Positions 24,785 to 33,905 of a stretch of 64,000 bases of DNA are shown here, one piece after another. Both the position numbers and the translations under genes were made by a program. Each line of letters starts with the position of its first letter. Within the stretch, counting starts at the first letter, position 1. Below the pieces are notes generated by a model. It was not told the DNA's origin. It saw only the letters and a list, made by a program, of their open reading frames with translations, and ran no database searches. The DNA comes from Pseudomonas anguilliseptica (GTDB lineage Bacteria; Pseudomonadota; Gammaproteobacteria; Pseudomonadales; Pseudomonadaceae), in the NCBI RefSeq assembly GCF_900105355.1, contig NZ_FNSC01000001.1, positions 3,720,001-3,784,000 on the forward strand, given 5' to 3'.

Positions 24785-26227
24785 TTACGCGCGGGCAACC
24801 CGCTGATGCAACTGATGCGACAACTGTTCCAGTTGTTGGCCAAGTTGCACCAGCGACTCCTGAGCATTCAGCAGCTCGGAACTGGCGGCGCGCTGGCGTT
24901 GGCTGGCGTCGCGTTGTGCAGAACTGTTGTCGCGTGCGTGCAGCAGTTGCTGGTGCGCCTGGGTAAGGGCCTGACTGTGCTGCAGGATCGAGTTAGAGAG
25001 GTTGTCGGTAAGCCCGGCATTGCTGCTCAGGGCGCTGCTGACATCGCTGACCTGGGCAGCGCCGGTGTTGATGATCTGCTGCGACTGGTCCAACACGTTC
25101 TGCACCGTATCGGCGGTTTCGTTGCTGCGCTGTGAGAGGTTGCGCACCTCATCGGCCACCACGGCAAAGCCGCGGCCATGATCCCCCGCGCGGGCCGCTT
25201 CGATGGCTGCGTTAAGCGCCAGCAGGTTGGTTTGCTGGGCGATGGCGCTGATCATCTGCATGGATTCGGCGATGCGCTGGTTGCTCTGCTGGATGGCCTG
25301 CATGCTGGCCTGGGCGTCTTCCATGCGCTGTGCGCAGGCATTCACTTGGCTGCTGCTGTGCTGGGTGTCCTCGCTGAGTTGCTGCATATGACCGGTGCTG
25401 GCGGCGAGGCTGTCGAGCACTTTATGCAGGGCCAGATCCAGGTGATGCATGGCGTCGGCCTGCTGTTGCACATCGGTGTCGATGCTCTGGCAGCGCTGGC
25501 GAATGCCGCCAATGGTCTGTTGCAGCTGACCGGCCATCTGCAGCAGGTCGCTGGCGGTGCTGCGTACTTCATCGACGATGCCGCCGAGCTGCTCCTGATT
25601 ACGTGCGGCGCGTTGACCGAACTCGCGCGATTCGCTCAGGGCCTGTTCGGCATCGGCTAGGGCCTGGTTACGCAGTTGCGCGCTGTACCACTGTGCCAGC
25701 CACACGGTCAGCGCCGGCAGGACGTAGCCCGAGTAGGTGTTCACCGCAGCATCGCGCGGGCTCAGTTCAAATACCGGCAGGCTGGCGCCGCTGCGCTCCA
25801 GGCGAATAAGCCAGAACACGAACAGCACTTGCACCAGGCTCCAGAGCATGGCGCTGCGGGTGCCGGCCAGCAGATAGGCGAATACGATGATCACCGCCGG
25901 CCAGTAAATATGCGCCGAATGCAGGCCGCCCAGCTGATAGATCAGCAGCATCGAGTAACTGGCCATGCAGGCCAGTGCCATGTTCGCGGCTACCGCCAGT
26001 GGCAGCACGGCGCTGCGCAGTACCAGCAGCATCAGCGGCATGCCCAACACCAGCAGCAACGAGCCATACATCAGTGCATCATTGCCCAGGCGTCCCCATT
26101 TGATGCAGCTGTACAGGCCGATGACCACGCTGCACAGGGCGCTGAAGGCCAGCGTACGGGCCAACAGAACGCTGGCCTGATCAGTCAAATCATGTGGCAG
26201 GAACTGCCCAAGAAAACCCTGTCGCAT
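24785..26227 (-). CDS. Methyl-accepting chemotaxis protein with multi-TM sensor
   Basis: 480 residues. The first ~190 hold about six membrane segments and no large periplasmic domain, so sensing is likely in the membrane. No clear HAMP domain is seen; a long coiled coil follows. The signalling tip is intact: [22 protein letters not shown], then [19 protein letters not shown] (shown in parts), which docks CheA/CheW. The start is [13 protein letters not shown] at 26227; 31 upstream in-frame residues look non-coding. It is flanked by alkA and an AraC-family gene, all on the minus strand. The ligand is unknown. Confidence 0.9.
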   Translation of the reverse strand: MRQGFLGQFLPHDLTDQASVLLARTLAFSALCSVVIGLYSCIKWGRLGNDALMYGSLLLVLGMPLMLLVLRSAVLPLAVAANMALACMASYSMLLIYQLGGLHSAHIYWPAVIIVFAYLLAGTRSAMLWSLVQVLFVFWLIRLERSGASLPVFELSPRDAAVNTYSGYVLPALTVWLAQWYSAQLRNQALADAEQALSESREFGQRAARNQEQLGGIVDEVRSTASDLLQMAGQLQQTIGGIRQRCQSIDTDVQQQADAMHHLDLALHKVLDSLAASTGHMQQLSEDTQHSSSQVNACAQRMEDAQASMQAIQQSNQRIAESMQMISAIAQQTNLLALNAAIEAARAGDHGRGFAVVADEVRNLSQRSNETADTVQNVLDQSQQIINTGAAQVSDVSSALSSNAGLTDNLSNSILQHSQALTQAHQQLLHARDNSSAQRDASQRQRAASSELLNAQESLVQLGQQLEQLSHQLHQRVARA

Positions 26228-26355
26228 GAAAACTCCAGTCAATCGCTTGTTCAGCAGTATCGGCGTAAACGCCCGCCAGCTTGAAGGTGGAAACTGCCAA
26301 TTTGGCGGATGAAATAGCAAAGTGCCATCTGTTCCGATGACCTGTCAGTCGCGCC

Positions 26356-27378
26356 TCAGTCCAATGTTTGTCGAAATTGCCCCGGCGTGAGGCCTTTCCA
26401 GCGTTTGAACGCATGCAGGAAGTTCGAAACCTCGCTGTAGCCCAGGCGTTCGGCAATCTCCTCCTGACTCAGGCTGGCGATGGCCAGCAGTTCTTCGGCC
26501 AGGGCCTGACGCACTTCTTCCTGCAGCTGGCGAAAGCTGCTGCCTTGCTCTTCCAAACGGCGACGCAGGGTGCGGCTGCTGATGTTCAGTTCGAGGGCGA
26601 TCACTTCCATATCGGGTAGCCGGCCGGGTGTGTTCAACAGGCGATCACGAATCTGCCCGGCCAGGCCGCTGCGCACTTGTCGTTTGGCCAGCAGGGCCTG
26701 GTACTGCTGCTCACAGAGTTGAGCGCTGTGCGGATTGGCGCGGGGCAACGGCTGGTCGAGCAACTGACGCGGGAAGCTGATGCGGTTCGAGGCGCTGGCG
26801 AATTCCGGTAGCAGGCCAAACTGCTCGATAAAGCGCGCCGGGTCAGCCGGTGTCGGCATACTCAGCTGTACCCGGCTCAGCGGCACTTTGGCACCGGTCA
26901 ATTCGCGCTGAATCACCATCACCGCCACGGCGTCGCGCAGCAGGAGAAAGTCGCGCACCTGATCCGGCAAATGGCTGCCGTCCAGCTGCAGATGGGCTTC
27001 GCTGGCGTCTTCGATCAAGTTGATGCGGTTAAAGGCAAAGGTCAGGTCCAGATAACGCAGGCCGAGGTCGGCGGCCTGACGGAAGCTCTGGCTGCTGAGC
27101 AGGGCGTAACCCCAGATGCCGTAGGTGGTCAGCTGATAGCGCAGGCCGGCCTGCAGGCCGAGATCATCCAGATCGGGCAGTGCGTCGATCAGGTTGCGAA
27201 CAAGCTGCAGTTCCTGCGTGCCTTCGATTTCACTGTGCAGCTCGGCCAGTTGCAGGGGGCTGAGGCCGGTGTCGCGCAGGCACTGCTCGACGCTCAGGCC
27301 ATGGTCGAGGCCTAACTGGGTCAGCAGTTGCGCACTGGTAATGCTGCGCCTGGGGAGGGTGTAGGGGATGGCTGACAT
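26356..27378 (-). CDS. AraC-family regulator (Arabinose_bd type), divergent to the BVMO operon
   Basis: 340 residues. The N-terminal domain of the OruR/ArgR-like type (LLTQLGLDHGLSVEQCLRDTG, in part) occupies about residues 15-200. The C-terminal HTH pair includes MEVIALELNISSRTLRRRLEEQG and EEIAERLGYSEVSNFLHAFKRWKG (in part), with the family ending LTPGQFRQ. It is separated by 119 bases from the divergent monooxygenase gene and is likely its activator, as seen for similar BVMO clusters; this is inference from position. Confidence 0.88.
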   Translation of the reverse strand: MSAIPYTLPRRSITSAQLLTQLGLDHGLSVEQCLRDTGLSPLQLAELHSEIEGTQELQLVRNLIDALPDLDDLGLQAGLRYQLTTYGIWGYALLSSQSFRQAADLGLRYLDLTFAFNRINLIEDASEAHLQLDGSHLPDQVRDFLLLRDAVAVMVIQRELTGAKVPLSRVQLSMPTPADPARFIEQFGLLPEFASASNRISFPRQLLDQPLPRANPHSAQLCEQQYQALLAKRQVRSGLAGQIRDRLLNTPGRLPDMEVIALELNISSRTLRRRLEEQGSSFRQLQEEVRQALAEELLAIASLSQEEIAERLGYSEVSNFLHAFKRWKGLTPGQFRQTLD

Positions 27379-27497
27379 GCAGTTATCCGCTGACTTGTCC
27401 GAAAGTCACAATCGATTGGCCGACTATGCCATAACCTCTTACGCGCCGGGCAAGTAGCATCCTGGCATCCGCACTGTTTGCGGTTGGGGAAATAACA

Positions 27498-28973
27498 ATG
27501 CACAACACTTCCCAGAACCAGGCCCGGTTACGCGTGCTGATTATCGGCAGCGGCTTTGGCGGCCTGGGCATGGCCATTCAGTTACAGAAGGCCGGTGTCG
27601 AGGACTTTCTGCTCCTTGAAAAGGCCGCAGAAGTCGGCGGCACCTGGCGCGATAACAGCTACCCGGGGGCGGCCTGCGATGTGCCGTCGCACCTGTATTC
27701 GTTTTCCTTTGAACCGAAAACCGACTGGAGCCGCAAGTTTGCGCCTCAGGCGGAAATCCACGGCTATATGCTGCACTGCGTGGCCAAGTACCAGCTGCGT
27801 TCGCGTATTCGCTGCAATGCCGAGGTGGCCTCGGCGGCCTTCGATGTGGCGGCAGCGTTGTGGCGGGTGACCCTGAGCAATGGTGAAGAGCTCTGCGCCG
27901 AGGTGCTGATCAGCGCCTGCGGCCAGCTCAATCAGCCGGCCTATCCGGCATTGCCAGGGATCGAGAAGTTCGCCGGGGAAGCTTTTCACTCGGCGCGCTG
28001 GCGACACGATCTGGATCTTTCCGGCAAGCGCGTAGCGGTGATCGGCACCGGCGCCTCGGCGATTCAGTTTGTCCCGCAGATCCAGCCGCAGGTGGCCGAA
28101 CTCAAGCTGTTTCAGCGCTCGGCGGCCTATGTGTTGCCCAAGCCGGATCGCGCCTACAAGCCTTGGGAGCTGGCGCTGATGCGCCGGCTGCCCTGGCTGC
28201 AACGCCTCGACCGTGGCCTCAAGTACCTGCAATACGAGATGCGCGGTCTGGCGTTTATCAGCATGCCGTGGCTGATGAAGCTGTTTCGCTTTAGCTTCGA
28301 GCGTCACCTCAAGCAGCACATCCGTGATCCGCAACTGCGCAGCCAGCTGCAGCCAAACTACCCCATGGGCTGCAAGCGCATCCTGATCAGCAATGACTAT
28401 CTGCCGGCCCTGGCGCAACCCAATGTGGCGCTAATCAGCGAGGCGATTAGCCGCGTCGGCGAGCGCGCCATCATCACCACCGATGGCCGCGAACACCCCT
28501 GCGATGTGCTGATCTACGGAACCGGCTTTGCCGCCACGGATTTTCTCGCGCCGATGCAGATTCGCGGGTTCGGCGGGCAGGAGCTGAACCAGGCCTGGCA
28601 GGACGGCGCCGAAGCCTACAAGGGCATTAGCGTCAGTGGCTTTCCCAACCTGTTTATCCTCTACGGGCCGAATACCAACCTGGGGCACAATTCGATCATT
28701 TATATGCTCGAAAGCCAGTTTCGCTATGTGCTCGGCTGCATCGATTTGCTGCGCCAGCAAGGCGTACGCTACCTGGACGTAAAAGCCGCGGTGCAACAGC
28801 GCTACAACCAGCAGGTTCAGGCCAGCTCACATCGAACGATATGGGAGCAGGGCTGCTCAAGCTGGTACAAAACCGCCTCCGGCAAAAGCACCAACAACTG
28901 GCCGGGCTATACCTTTACTTACCGCCAGCAAACCCGCGCCCCGGAGCTTGATGACTATGAATGCACCCGCTGA
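27498..28973 (+). CDS. Flavin-binding Baeyer-Villiger-type monooxygenase
   Basis: 491 residues. FAD site: VLIIGSGFGGLGMAIQL near residue 13; NADPH site: VAVIGTGASAIQFVPQI near residue 187. The fingerprint between them is FAGEAFHSARWRHD, fitting FxGxxxHxxxW except that Arg follows the Trp where Pro or Asp is usual. Such enzymes insert oxygen next to a ketone carbonyl to give an ester, or oxidise soft heteroatoms. The start ATG at 27498 follows GGGGAA. The 3' end overlaps the esterase gene by 23 bases, and an SDR gene follows, together suggesting a ketone/ester degradation route. Confidence 0.9.
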   Translation: MHNTSQNQARLRVLIIGSGFGGLGMAIQLQKAGVEDFLLLEKAAEVGGTWRDNSYPGAACDVPSHLYSFSFEPKTDWSRKFAPQAEIHGYMLHCVAKYQLRSRIRCNAEVASAAFDVAAALWRVTLSNGEELCAEVLISACGQLNQPAYPALPGIEKFAGEAFHSARWRHDLDLSGKRVAVIGTGASAIQFVPQIQPQVAELKLFQRSAAYVLPKPDRAYKPWELALMRRLPWLQRLDRGLKYLQYEMRGLAFISMPWLMKLFRFSFERHLKQHIRDPQLRSQLQPNYPMGCKRILISNDYLPALAQPNVALISEAISRVGERAIITTDGREHPCDVLIYGTGFAATDFLAPMQIRGFGGQELNQAWQDGAEAYKGISVSGFPNLFILYGPNTNLGHNSIIYMLESQFRYVLGCIDLLRQQGVRYLDVKAAVQQRYNQQVQASSHRTIWEQGCSSWYKTASGKSTNNWPGYTFTYRQQTRAPELDDYECTR

Positions 28974-29886
28974 ATTCAACGCACCTGCGGCCGATCAGGC
29001 GCTGCTGCGCAGCGTTTTGCGTACCAGCCTGCGCCTGCTGTTCCGTGGCCTGGTACGTCCACCCATGCCGATTGCCGGCCAGCGTGCGGTGTTGCGCCTT
29101 TTGACTGCCGCCAGCCCGGCGCCGCGCGGTATCACCCGCAGTACCGGTACCCTGGGTGGGCGGCCCTGTGAGTGGCATAAGCCGCAGAGTGGCCGTGGCA
29201 CGGTGCTGCTGTATCTGCATGGCGGTGCATACCTGATCGGCGGAGCGAACACCCACCGCACGATCTGCTCCACCTTGGCCAAGCGCGGGCAGATGGATGT
29301 GTGCGCGCTGGATTACCGCCTGGCGCCGGAGCATCAATACCCTGCAGCTCGCGACGATGCGTTGGCAGCGTTTCAGGAGTTGATCAATCTAGGCTACAAG
29401 CCCGAGCAGATCGTGCTGGGCGGTGATTCGGCTGGCGGAAACCTGAGCCTGATCACCAGCCTGCGTCTGCGTGATTTGGGCTTGGCACAACCGGCGGCGC
29501 TGGTGTGTTTCTCCCCGGTCACCGATTTTTCCTTTACGCAGACACACGAGCCGCCAGCGGGCGACCCACTGCTTCATCCAAAATGGGCGGCGCAGGCGCT
29601 GGCGCTGTATTGCCCTGCCGGATTGGCGCATGACGATCCCGGTTTATCACCGCAGTTTGCCGATCTGCAGGGGCTGGCCCCTGTATTGATCCAGGTCGGT
29701 GAAGACGAGATTCTACGTAACGACAGCCTGCGCTTTGCCGACAAGGCCAGGGCAGCCGGTGTGGATGTGCGCCTGCAGCGCTATCCGGACCTGTGGCACG
29801 TGTTTCAGGCTCATGCTGGCATGCTCAAGGCCGCCGATTTTGCCCTGGCCGAAGTGGTGAGCTTTCTGCGTGAGCGGGGCTGCTGA
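28951..29886 (+). CDS. Alpha/beta hydrolase (HSL-type esterase)
   Basis: 311 residues of the hormone-sensitive-lipase family. The oxyanion motif is YLHGGAYLIGGAN, the nucleophile elbow GGDSAGGNLSL, the acid region IQVGEDEILRND and the catalytic His in DLWHVFQAHAG. It should hydrolyse short esters, probably the product of the upstream monooxygenase. GGAG at 28943 serves either ATG 28951 or ATG 28957; the first is chosen. It overlaps the monooxygenase 3' end, and its stop TGA is followed immediately by the GTG start of the SDR gene, so the three are translationally coupled. Confidence 0.88.
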   Translation: MTMNAPAEFNAPAADQALLRSVLRTSLRLLFRGLVRPPMPIAGQRAVLRLLTAASPAPRGITRSTGTLGGRPCEWHKPQSGRGTVLLYLHGGAYLIGGANTHRTICSTLAKRGQMDVCALDYRLAPEHQYPAARDDALAAFQELINLGYKPEQIVLGGDSAGGNLSLITSLRLRDLGLAQPAALVCFSPVTDFSFTQTHEPPAGDPLLHPKWAAQALALYCPAGLAHDDPGLSPQFADLQGLAPVLIQVGEDEILRNDSLRFADKARAAGVDVRLQRYPDLWHVFQAHAGMLKAADFALAEVVSFLRERGC

Positions 29887-30648
29887 GTGAACAATATTCT
29901 GATAACCGGCGCCGCCTCGGGAATCGGCGCAGCCACTGCCAGGCTGTTTCATCAACACGGCTGGCAGGTTGGCTTGCTGGATATCAACCACCAGGCGCTG
30001 GCCAAGCTGGCAGGCGAGCTGGGTAATATCTGGCATGCCGAGCTGGATGTGGCCGACCCAGCGGCAGTCAAGGTCGCCCTGGCGGACTTCTGCGCCCTGC
30101 ATTGCGGTCAGTTACGCCTGCTGTTCAATAGCGCCGGGATTCTGCAGTGTGGGCACTTCGAGGATATCGAGCTGAGTGAGCATGCGCGCATCCTGCAGAT
30201 CAACGTGCAGGGCCTGCTGAATATGACCCACGCGGCTTTTCCCTATCTGCAAGCCACGTCCGACGCCCAGGTGATCAATATGGGCTCGGCTTCGGGTGTT
30301 TATGGTGTGCCGCATCTGGCCAGCTATTCGGCCTCCAAATTCGCTGTACGTGGGCTGACCGAGGCGCTGGATCTGGAATGGGCCAAGCACGGCATCCGTG
30401 TAGGCGACCTGATGCCGCCGTTTGTCAGCACGCCGATGCTTAACAACCAGCGTTTCCAGGCCCCTGTGCTAAGGCGTCTGGGGGTTAACCTTGAGGCCGA
30501 AGCCGTGGCCCAGGCCGCTTGGGCGCAAACCTTGAGCCGTGCGGTACACCGGCCGATCAGCCTGCAATTCAAGCTGCTGTACTGGTCTGGTCAGCTGACG
30601 CCCACCTGGCTGACCCGGCGCATCATGGCTTGGCTAAGCCGTGAGTAA
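29887..30648 (+). CDS. Short-chain dehydrogenase/reductase
   Basis: 253 residues. The cofactor motif is LITGAASGIGAATA (TGxxxGxG), the structural NAG-type motif appears as FNSAGIL, and the catalytic set is Ser (NMGSASG) with YSASK. Acidic Asp in LLDIN after the second strand points to NAD(H). It would interconvert an alcohol and a ketone, fitting a step before or after the monooxygenase. The GTG start at 29887 directly abuts the esterase stop. It ends the operon; no clear terminator follows, but a REP pair lies 40 bases downstream. Confidence 0.88.
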   Translation: MNNILITGAASGIGAATARLFHQHGWQVGLLDINHQALAKLAGELGNIWHAELDVADPAAVKVALADFCALHCGQLRLLFNSAGILQCGHFEDIELSEHARILQINVQGLLNMTHAAFPYLQATSDAQVINMGSASGVYGVPHLASYSASKFAVRGLTEALDLEWAKHGIRVGDLMPPFVSTPMLNNQRFQAPVLRRLGVNLEAEAVAQAAWAQTLSRAVHRPISLQFKLLYWSGQLTPTWLTRRIMAWLSRE

Positions 30649-30689
30649 TCTGGCTGAACTTGATGGCTGTCCTATAAATCCTGCTGGCC

Positions 30690-30778
30690 CCGACGCTCGC
30701 CGCTCAAGCGCCTCCCACAGCATGGGCAGCAGCTAATGCGTCTGACGCTAAACCGTGGGAGGGGCTTTAGCCGCGACA
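30690..30778. repeat. REP-type inverted pair (REPIN-like)
   Basis: CGGCGAGCGTCGG-type sequence ending in CTCCCAC near 30717 faces GTGGGAGGGGCTTTAGCCGCG near 30753-30775. GTGGGAGxGGGCTTxxCCGCG is the usual REP form in Pseudomonas. The remaining intergenic sequence to 31090 holds a few weak hairpins and the RraB-like leader; I see no gene in it. Confidence 0.65.
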
Positions 30779-31090
30779 ATTGAGACTGGCTGAGTTGGAT
30801 ATTTCGCTGGGCAAACCGCGCAGGATGGGACTAGTCTGCAACTAACGCTTCTGACTTGTTCGTTCTGAACAAGCCTGCGTTGACCAGCCCTGGTTTCAGG
30901 TCTGGCTTATGACATATCAAGCAGCACATCGCTTGATTCTCGGGCGGCACTGCAATCGGTGCCGCGACACCGCTGAAGCTCTGGCGGTAGCAATGGGAAA
31001 GCGTTTATCAGGTCGTAACACTGCAGTATCGACACCTAGTTGGTTCTTTAGCGTCCTGTAAATATGTCCATCGCCTGAGGAGGTCACTTC

Positions 31091-31426
31091 ATGAGCACAG
31101 CCTTGCACGATGATGTCAGTAACGGGGTTTTACGGCGGATGAAGGAGGGTGGCTTCGACTTTGCCAGCTTCCATCCCATCGAGTTCTACGCCTTATTCCC
31201 GGATGAGGAGCGGGCCCGTCTGGCCACCCGCCAATTTCGAGGTGAATCTTTACACGCCCTGGTGACCGAGCGTGATGACGGTGTCTGGCACCTGCAAGTC
31301 AGTAAAGTAATGTTCGCGACATACCACGGCATTGACGACTTCGAGCATGACCTGGAGTCGGTCGTGGCGCCGCTTGGCGGCAAACTGGATGGGTGGGGCG
31401 TTACCCAGGAGGTAAGGCAGCCCTGA
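31091..31426 (+). CDS. RraB-like ribonuclease E regulator family protein
   Basis: 111 residues forming a single RraB-type domain (PF06877-like): VLRRMKEGGFDFASFHPIEFY near the N-terminus and FEHDLESVVAPLGGKLDGWG near the end, the Asp-Gly-Trp-Gly being typical. RraB of E. coli binds RNase E and changes its activity; this homologue lacks the acidic tail of the enterobacterial protein, so the function is inferred. A strong GAGGAGG lies eight bases before ATG 31091. It is monocistronic. Confidence 0.75.
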   Translation: MSTALHDDVSNGVLRRMKEGGFDFASFHPIEFYALFPDEERARLATRQFRGESLHALVTERDDGVWHLQVSKVMFATYHGIDDFEHDLESVVAPLGGKLDGWGVTQEVRQP

Positions 31427-31537
31427 AGTCTGCACACTGGCCAGCCATAAGCTGGCCAGTGTCATTTCAACCCCCGCAAACTATCTCCAATCAATCGTCC
31501 CTCGACCCCAACCTGCGCTTTGCTTCAGACTTGGCGC

Positions 31538-32245
31538 ATGACCGACATCCTGATTTTCACCCACATTGATTACTGCCCGCCGGCCCATCTGGGCAAAGTG
31601 CTGGAGCAGGCTGGCCACTCATTTAGCGTGCTGCGCGCGGATCTGGGCGAGCTGGACGGCATTGACCTCGACCGACCCAAGGCCGTGGCCATAATGGGCG
31701 GACCGATGAGCGTGAACGACCCGCTACCCTGGCTGACCACCGAAGTGGTCGCTTTGCAACATTTTATCCGTCGCGATATTCCGCTGATTGGCCACTGCCT
31801 GGGCGGCCAGCTGCTGGCCAAGGCGCTGGGTGCGCAAATCAGCCGCATGCCCTACACCGAAAGTGGCTGGCAGCCGCTGACCCGCCTCGACCAGGCGGCG
31901 CCCAGCCCCTGGTTGCAGCACCTGTCTGAACAGTTCCCGATCTTCCAGTGGCATGGCGACAGCTTTGCTATCCCCGAGGGCGCGCAGCCTCTGCTCAGCA
32001 GCCCCTGGTGCAGCAACCAGGCGTTTGCCTGGGGCGATAAAGTTCTGGCCCTGCAAGGCCACCCGGAGATGGATGAAGCCCTGGTGCGCCAGTGGCTCGG
32101 CGATTGGCATCACCTGCTGGATGAAAGCCAACCGAGCCAGCAGAGCAGGGCGCAGATGCTCGACCAACTGCCAACCAAAGTCGCCGAACTAAACCGCGTA
32201 GCCGAAGGCTTCTACCGCCATTGGCTGCAGCTGGCCGGACTCTGA
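31538..32245 (+). CDS. Class I glutamine amidotransferase-like protein
   Basis: 235 residues of the GATase1/GMP synthase-like group. The nucleophile elbow is LIGHCLGGQLLAKALGA and the His/Glu pair is in LQGHPEMDEALV. It releases ammonia from glutamine for a partner ligase, or acts as a stand-alone hydrolase. The start is ATG 31538 (MTDILIFTHIDY). It precedes the ATP-grasp/alpha-E/transglutaminase genes by 250 bases containing an inverted-repeat element; amidotransferases occur with that gene set in amidoligase systems, so a link is possible but not shown. Confidence 0.85.
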   Translation: MTDILIFTHIDYCPPAHLGKVLEQAGHSFSVLRADLGELDGIDLDRPKAVAIMGGPMSVNDPLPWLTTEVVALQHFIRRDIPLIGHCLGGQLLAKALGAQISRMPYTESGWQPLTRLDQAAPSPWLQHLSEQFPIFQWHGDSFAIPEGAQPLLSSPWCSNQAFAWGDKVLALQGHPEMDEALVRQWLGDWHHLLDESQPSQQSRAQMLDQLPTKVAELNRVAEGFYRHWLQLAGL

Positions 32246-32252
32246 TACCCGG

Positions 32253-32325
32253 GTAGGGTGGATGACGCTTTACCCATCCACCGTGGTTGCCTTGTGGTGG
32301 ATAAAAAGAGCGTTATCCACCCTAC
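32253..32325. repeat. 73-bp inverted-repeat element (GTAGGGTGGAT family)
   Basis: Arms GTAGGGTGGATGACGCT and AGCGTTATCCACCCTAC pair over 17 bp with one mismatch, with inner TGGATAAA/ATCCACC repeats. It begins seven bases after the amidotransferase stop. Confidence 0.7.
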
Positions 32326-32495
32326 GGATTGGCCGCCTTAAAATGGCGCGCCCTGCGACTAGACGGTCACGATTGCGCCCTGGCTTGGTGCGTTGCTAGT
32401 CAGACAAATACTCAAGTAATTGATTTAAAACATTTTTGTTGTATGGCGCGGGCCTTGCAAAGCTGTCTCCATGTCCGGGTGACAAGGAGTACGGC

Positions 32496-33905
32496 ATGGC
32501 CCGCACCTTTTATGACGAGATGTACGACGCGAGTGGCGCTGTCCGCCCGCACTATCAAGCCTTTGCCCGCTGGCTGGCGGAGACGCCGGATGAACTGCTG
32601 GCCCAGCGCCGCCGTGAAGCCGACCTGCTGTTCCACCGCGCCGGTATCACCTTCACCCTGTACGGCGACGACCAGGGCACCGAGCGCCTGATCCCGTTCG
32701 ACATCATCCCGCGCAGCATCCCCGCCAGCGAATGGCGCATCGTCGAACGCGGCTGCATCCAGCGCGTGCAGGCGCTGAACATGTTCCTCGCCGACCTCTA
32801 CCACGACCAGCGCATCATCAAGGCCGGCATCGTGCCTGCCGAGCAGGTGCTGGCCAACGAGGGTTACCAGATCGCTATGCAGGGTCTCAATCTGCACCGC
32901 GACCTCTACGCCCACATTGCCGGGGTCGACCTGGTACGCGATGGCGACGGCAGCTACTACGTGCTAGAAGACAACCTGCGCACCCCCAGCGGCGTTAGCT
33001 ATATGCTCGAAGACCGCAAGATGATGATGCGCTTGTTCCCCGAGCTGTTCGCCGCCCAGCGCGTGGCACCGATCGATCACTACCCGAACCTGCTGCTTGA
33101 TACGCTGAAATCCTCCAGCCCACTGGATAACCCCAACGTCGTGGTGCTGACGCCGGGGCGCTTCAACAGTGCCTACTTCGAGCACGCCTTCCTCTCCCGC
33201 GAAATGGGCGTGGAACTGGTCGAAGGTGCGGACCTGTTCGTGCGTGACGACAAGCTGTTTATGCGTACCACCGCCGGGGCCAAGCAGGTAGACGTGGTCT
33301 ACCGCCGCCTCGACGACGCCTTCCTCGATCCATTGGCCTTCAACCCGGACTCCATGCTCGGCGTGCCCGGCCTGCTGGCCTGCTACCGCAGCGGCAACGT
33401 GGTGCTGGCCAATGCCATCGGCACCGGGGTGGCGGACGACAAATCGATCTACCCCTATGTCGACGACATGATTCGCTTCTACCTCAGCGAAGAGCCGATC
33501 CTGAAGAACGTACCGACCTTCCAGTGCCGCAAACCGGCCGAGCTGTCCCACGTGCTGGCCAATCTGGAACACCTGGTGGTCAAGGAAACCCAGGGCTCCG
33601 GCGGCTACGGCATGCTGGTCGGCCCGGCAGCCACCAAGGCCGAAATCGAAGACTTCCGCGCCCGCCTGATTGCCCGCCCCGAGGCCTATATTGCTCAGCC
33701 GACCCTGTGCCTATCGACTTGCCCGACCTTTGTTGAACGCGGCATCGCGCCACGCCATATCGACCTGCGGCCGTTCGTTCTATCCGGCAAGGAAACCCGC
33801 ATCGTCCCCGGCGGCCTGACCCGCGTCGCGCTTCGCGAAGGCTCGCTGGTGGTCAACTCGTCCCAGGGTGGCGGCACCAAAGACACCTGGGTGGTGGAGG
33901 GCTAA
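32496..33905 (+). CDS. Circularly permuted ATP-grasp protein
   Basis: 469 residues of the circularly permuted ATP-grasp type 2 family (DUF404/DUF407). Typical stretches are FDIIPRSIPASEWRIVERG, VLEDNLRTPSGVSYMLEDR, VVKETQGSGGYGMLVGP and HIDLRPFVLSG (each visible). The family is predicted to be a peptide or amide ligase acting with an alpha-E protein and a transglutaminase-like protein encoded downstream. The start ATG at 32496 has AAGGAG eight bases upstream; an earlier in-frame codon is rejected. The stop TAA (33903-33905) is part of the CTAA duplicated by the IS, so the protein is complete. Confidence 0.9.
   Translation: MARTFYDEMYDASGAVRPHYQAFARWLAETPDELLAQRRREADLLFHRAGITFTLYGDDQGTERLIPFDIIPRSIPASEWRIVERGCIQRVQALNMFLADLYHDQRIIKAGIVPAEQVLANEGYQIAMQGLNLHRDLYAHIAGVDLVRDGDGSYYVLEDNLRTPSGVSYMLEDRKMMMRLFPELFAAQRVAPIDHYPNLLLDTLKSSSPLDNPNVVVLTPGRFNSAYFEHAFLSREMGVELVEGADLFVRDDKLFMRTTAGAKQVDVVYRRLDDAFLDPLAFNPDSMLGVPGLLACYRSGNVVLANAIGTGVADDKSIYPYVDDMIRFYLSEEPILKNVPTFQCRKPAELSHVLANLEHLVVKETQGSGGYGMLVGPAATKAEIEDFRARLIARPEAYIAQPTLCLSTCPTFVERGIAPRHIDLRPFVLSGKETRIVPGGLTRVALREGSLVVNSSQGGGTKDTWVVEG

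Noticed and set aside
30787..31090. Possible small RNA before the RraB-like gene
   Set aside because: Several weak hairpins but no promoter-terminator pair that could be pointed to.
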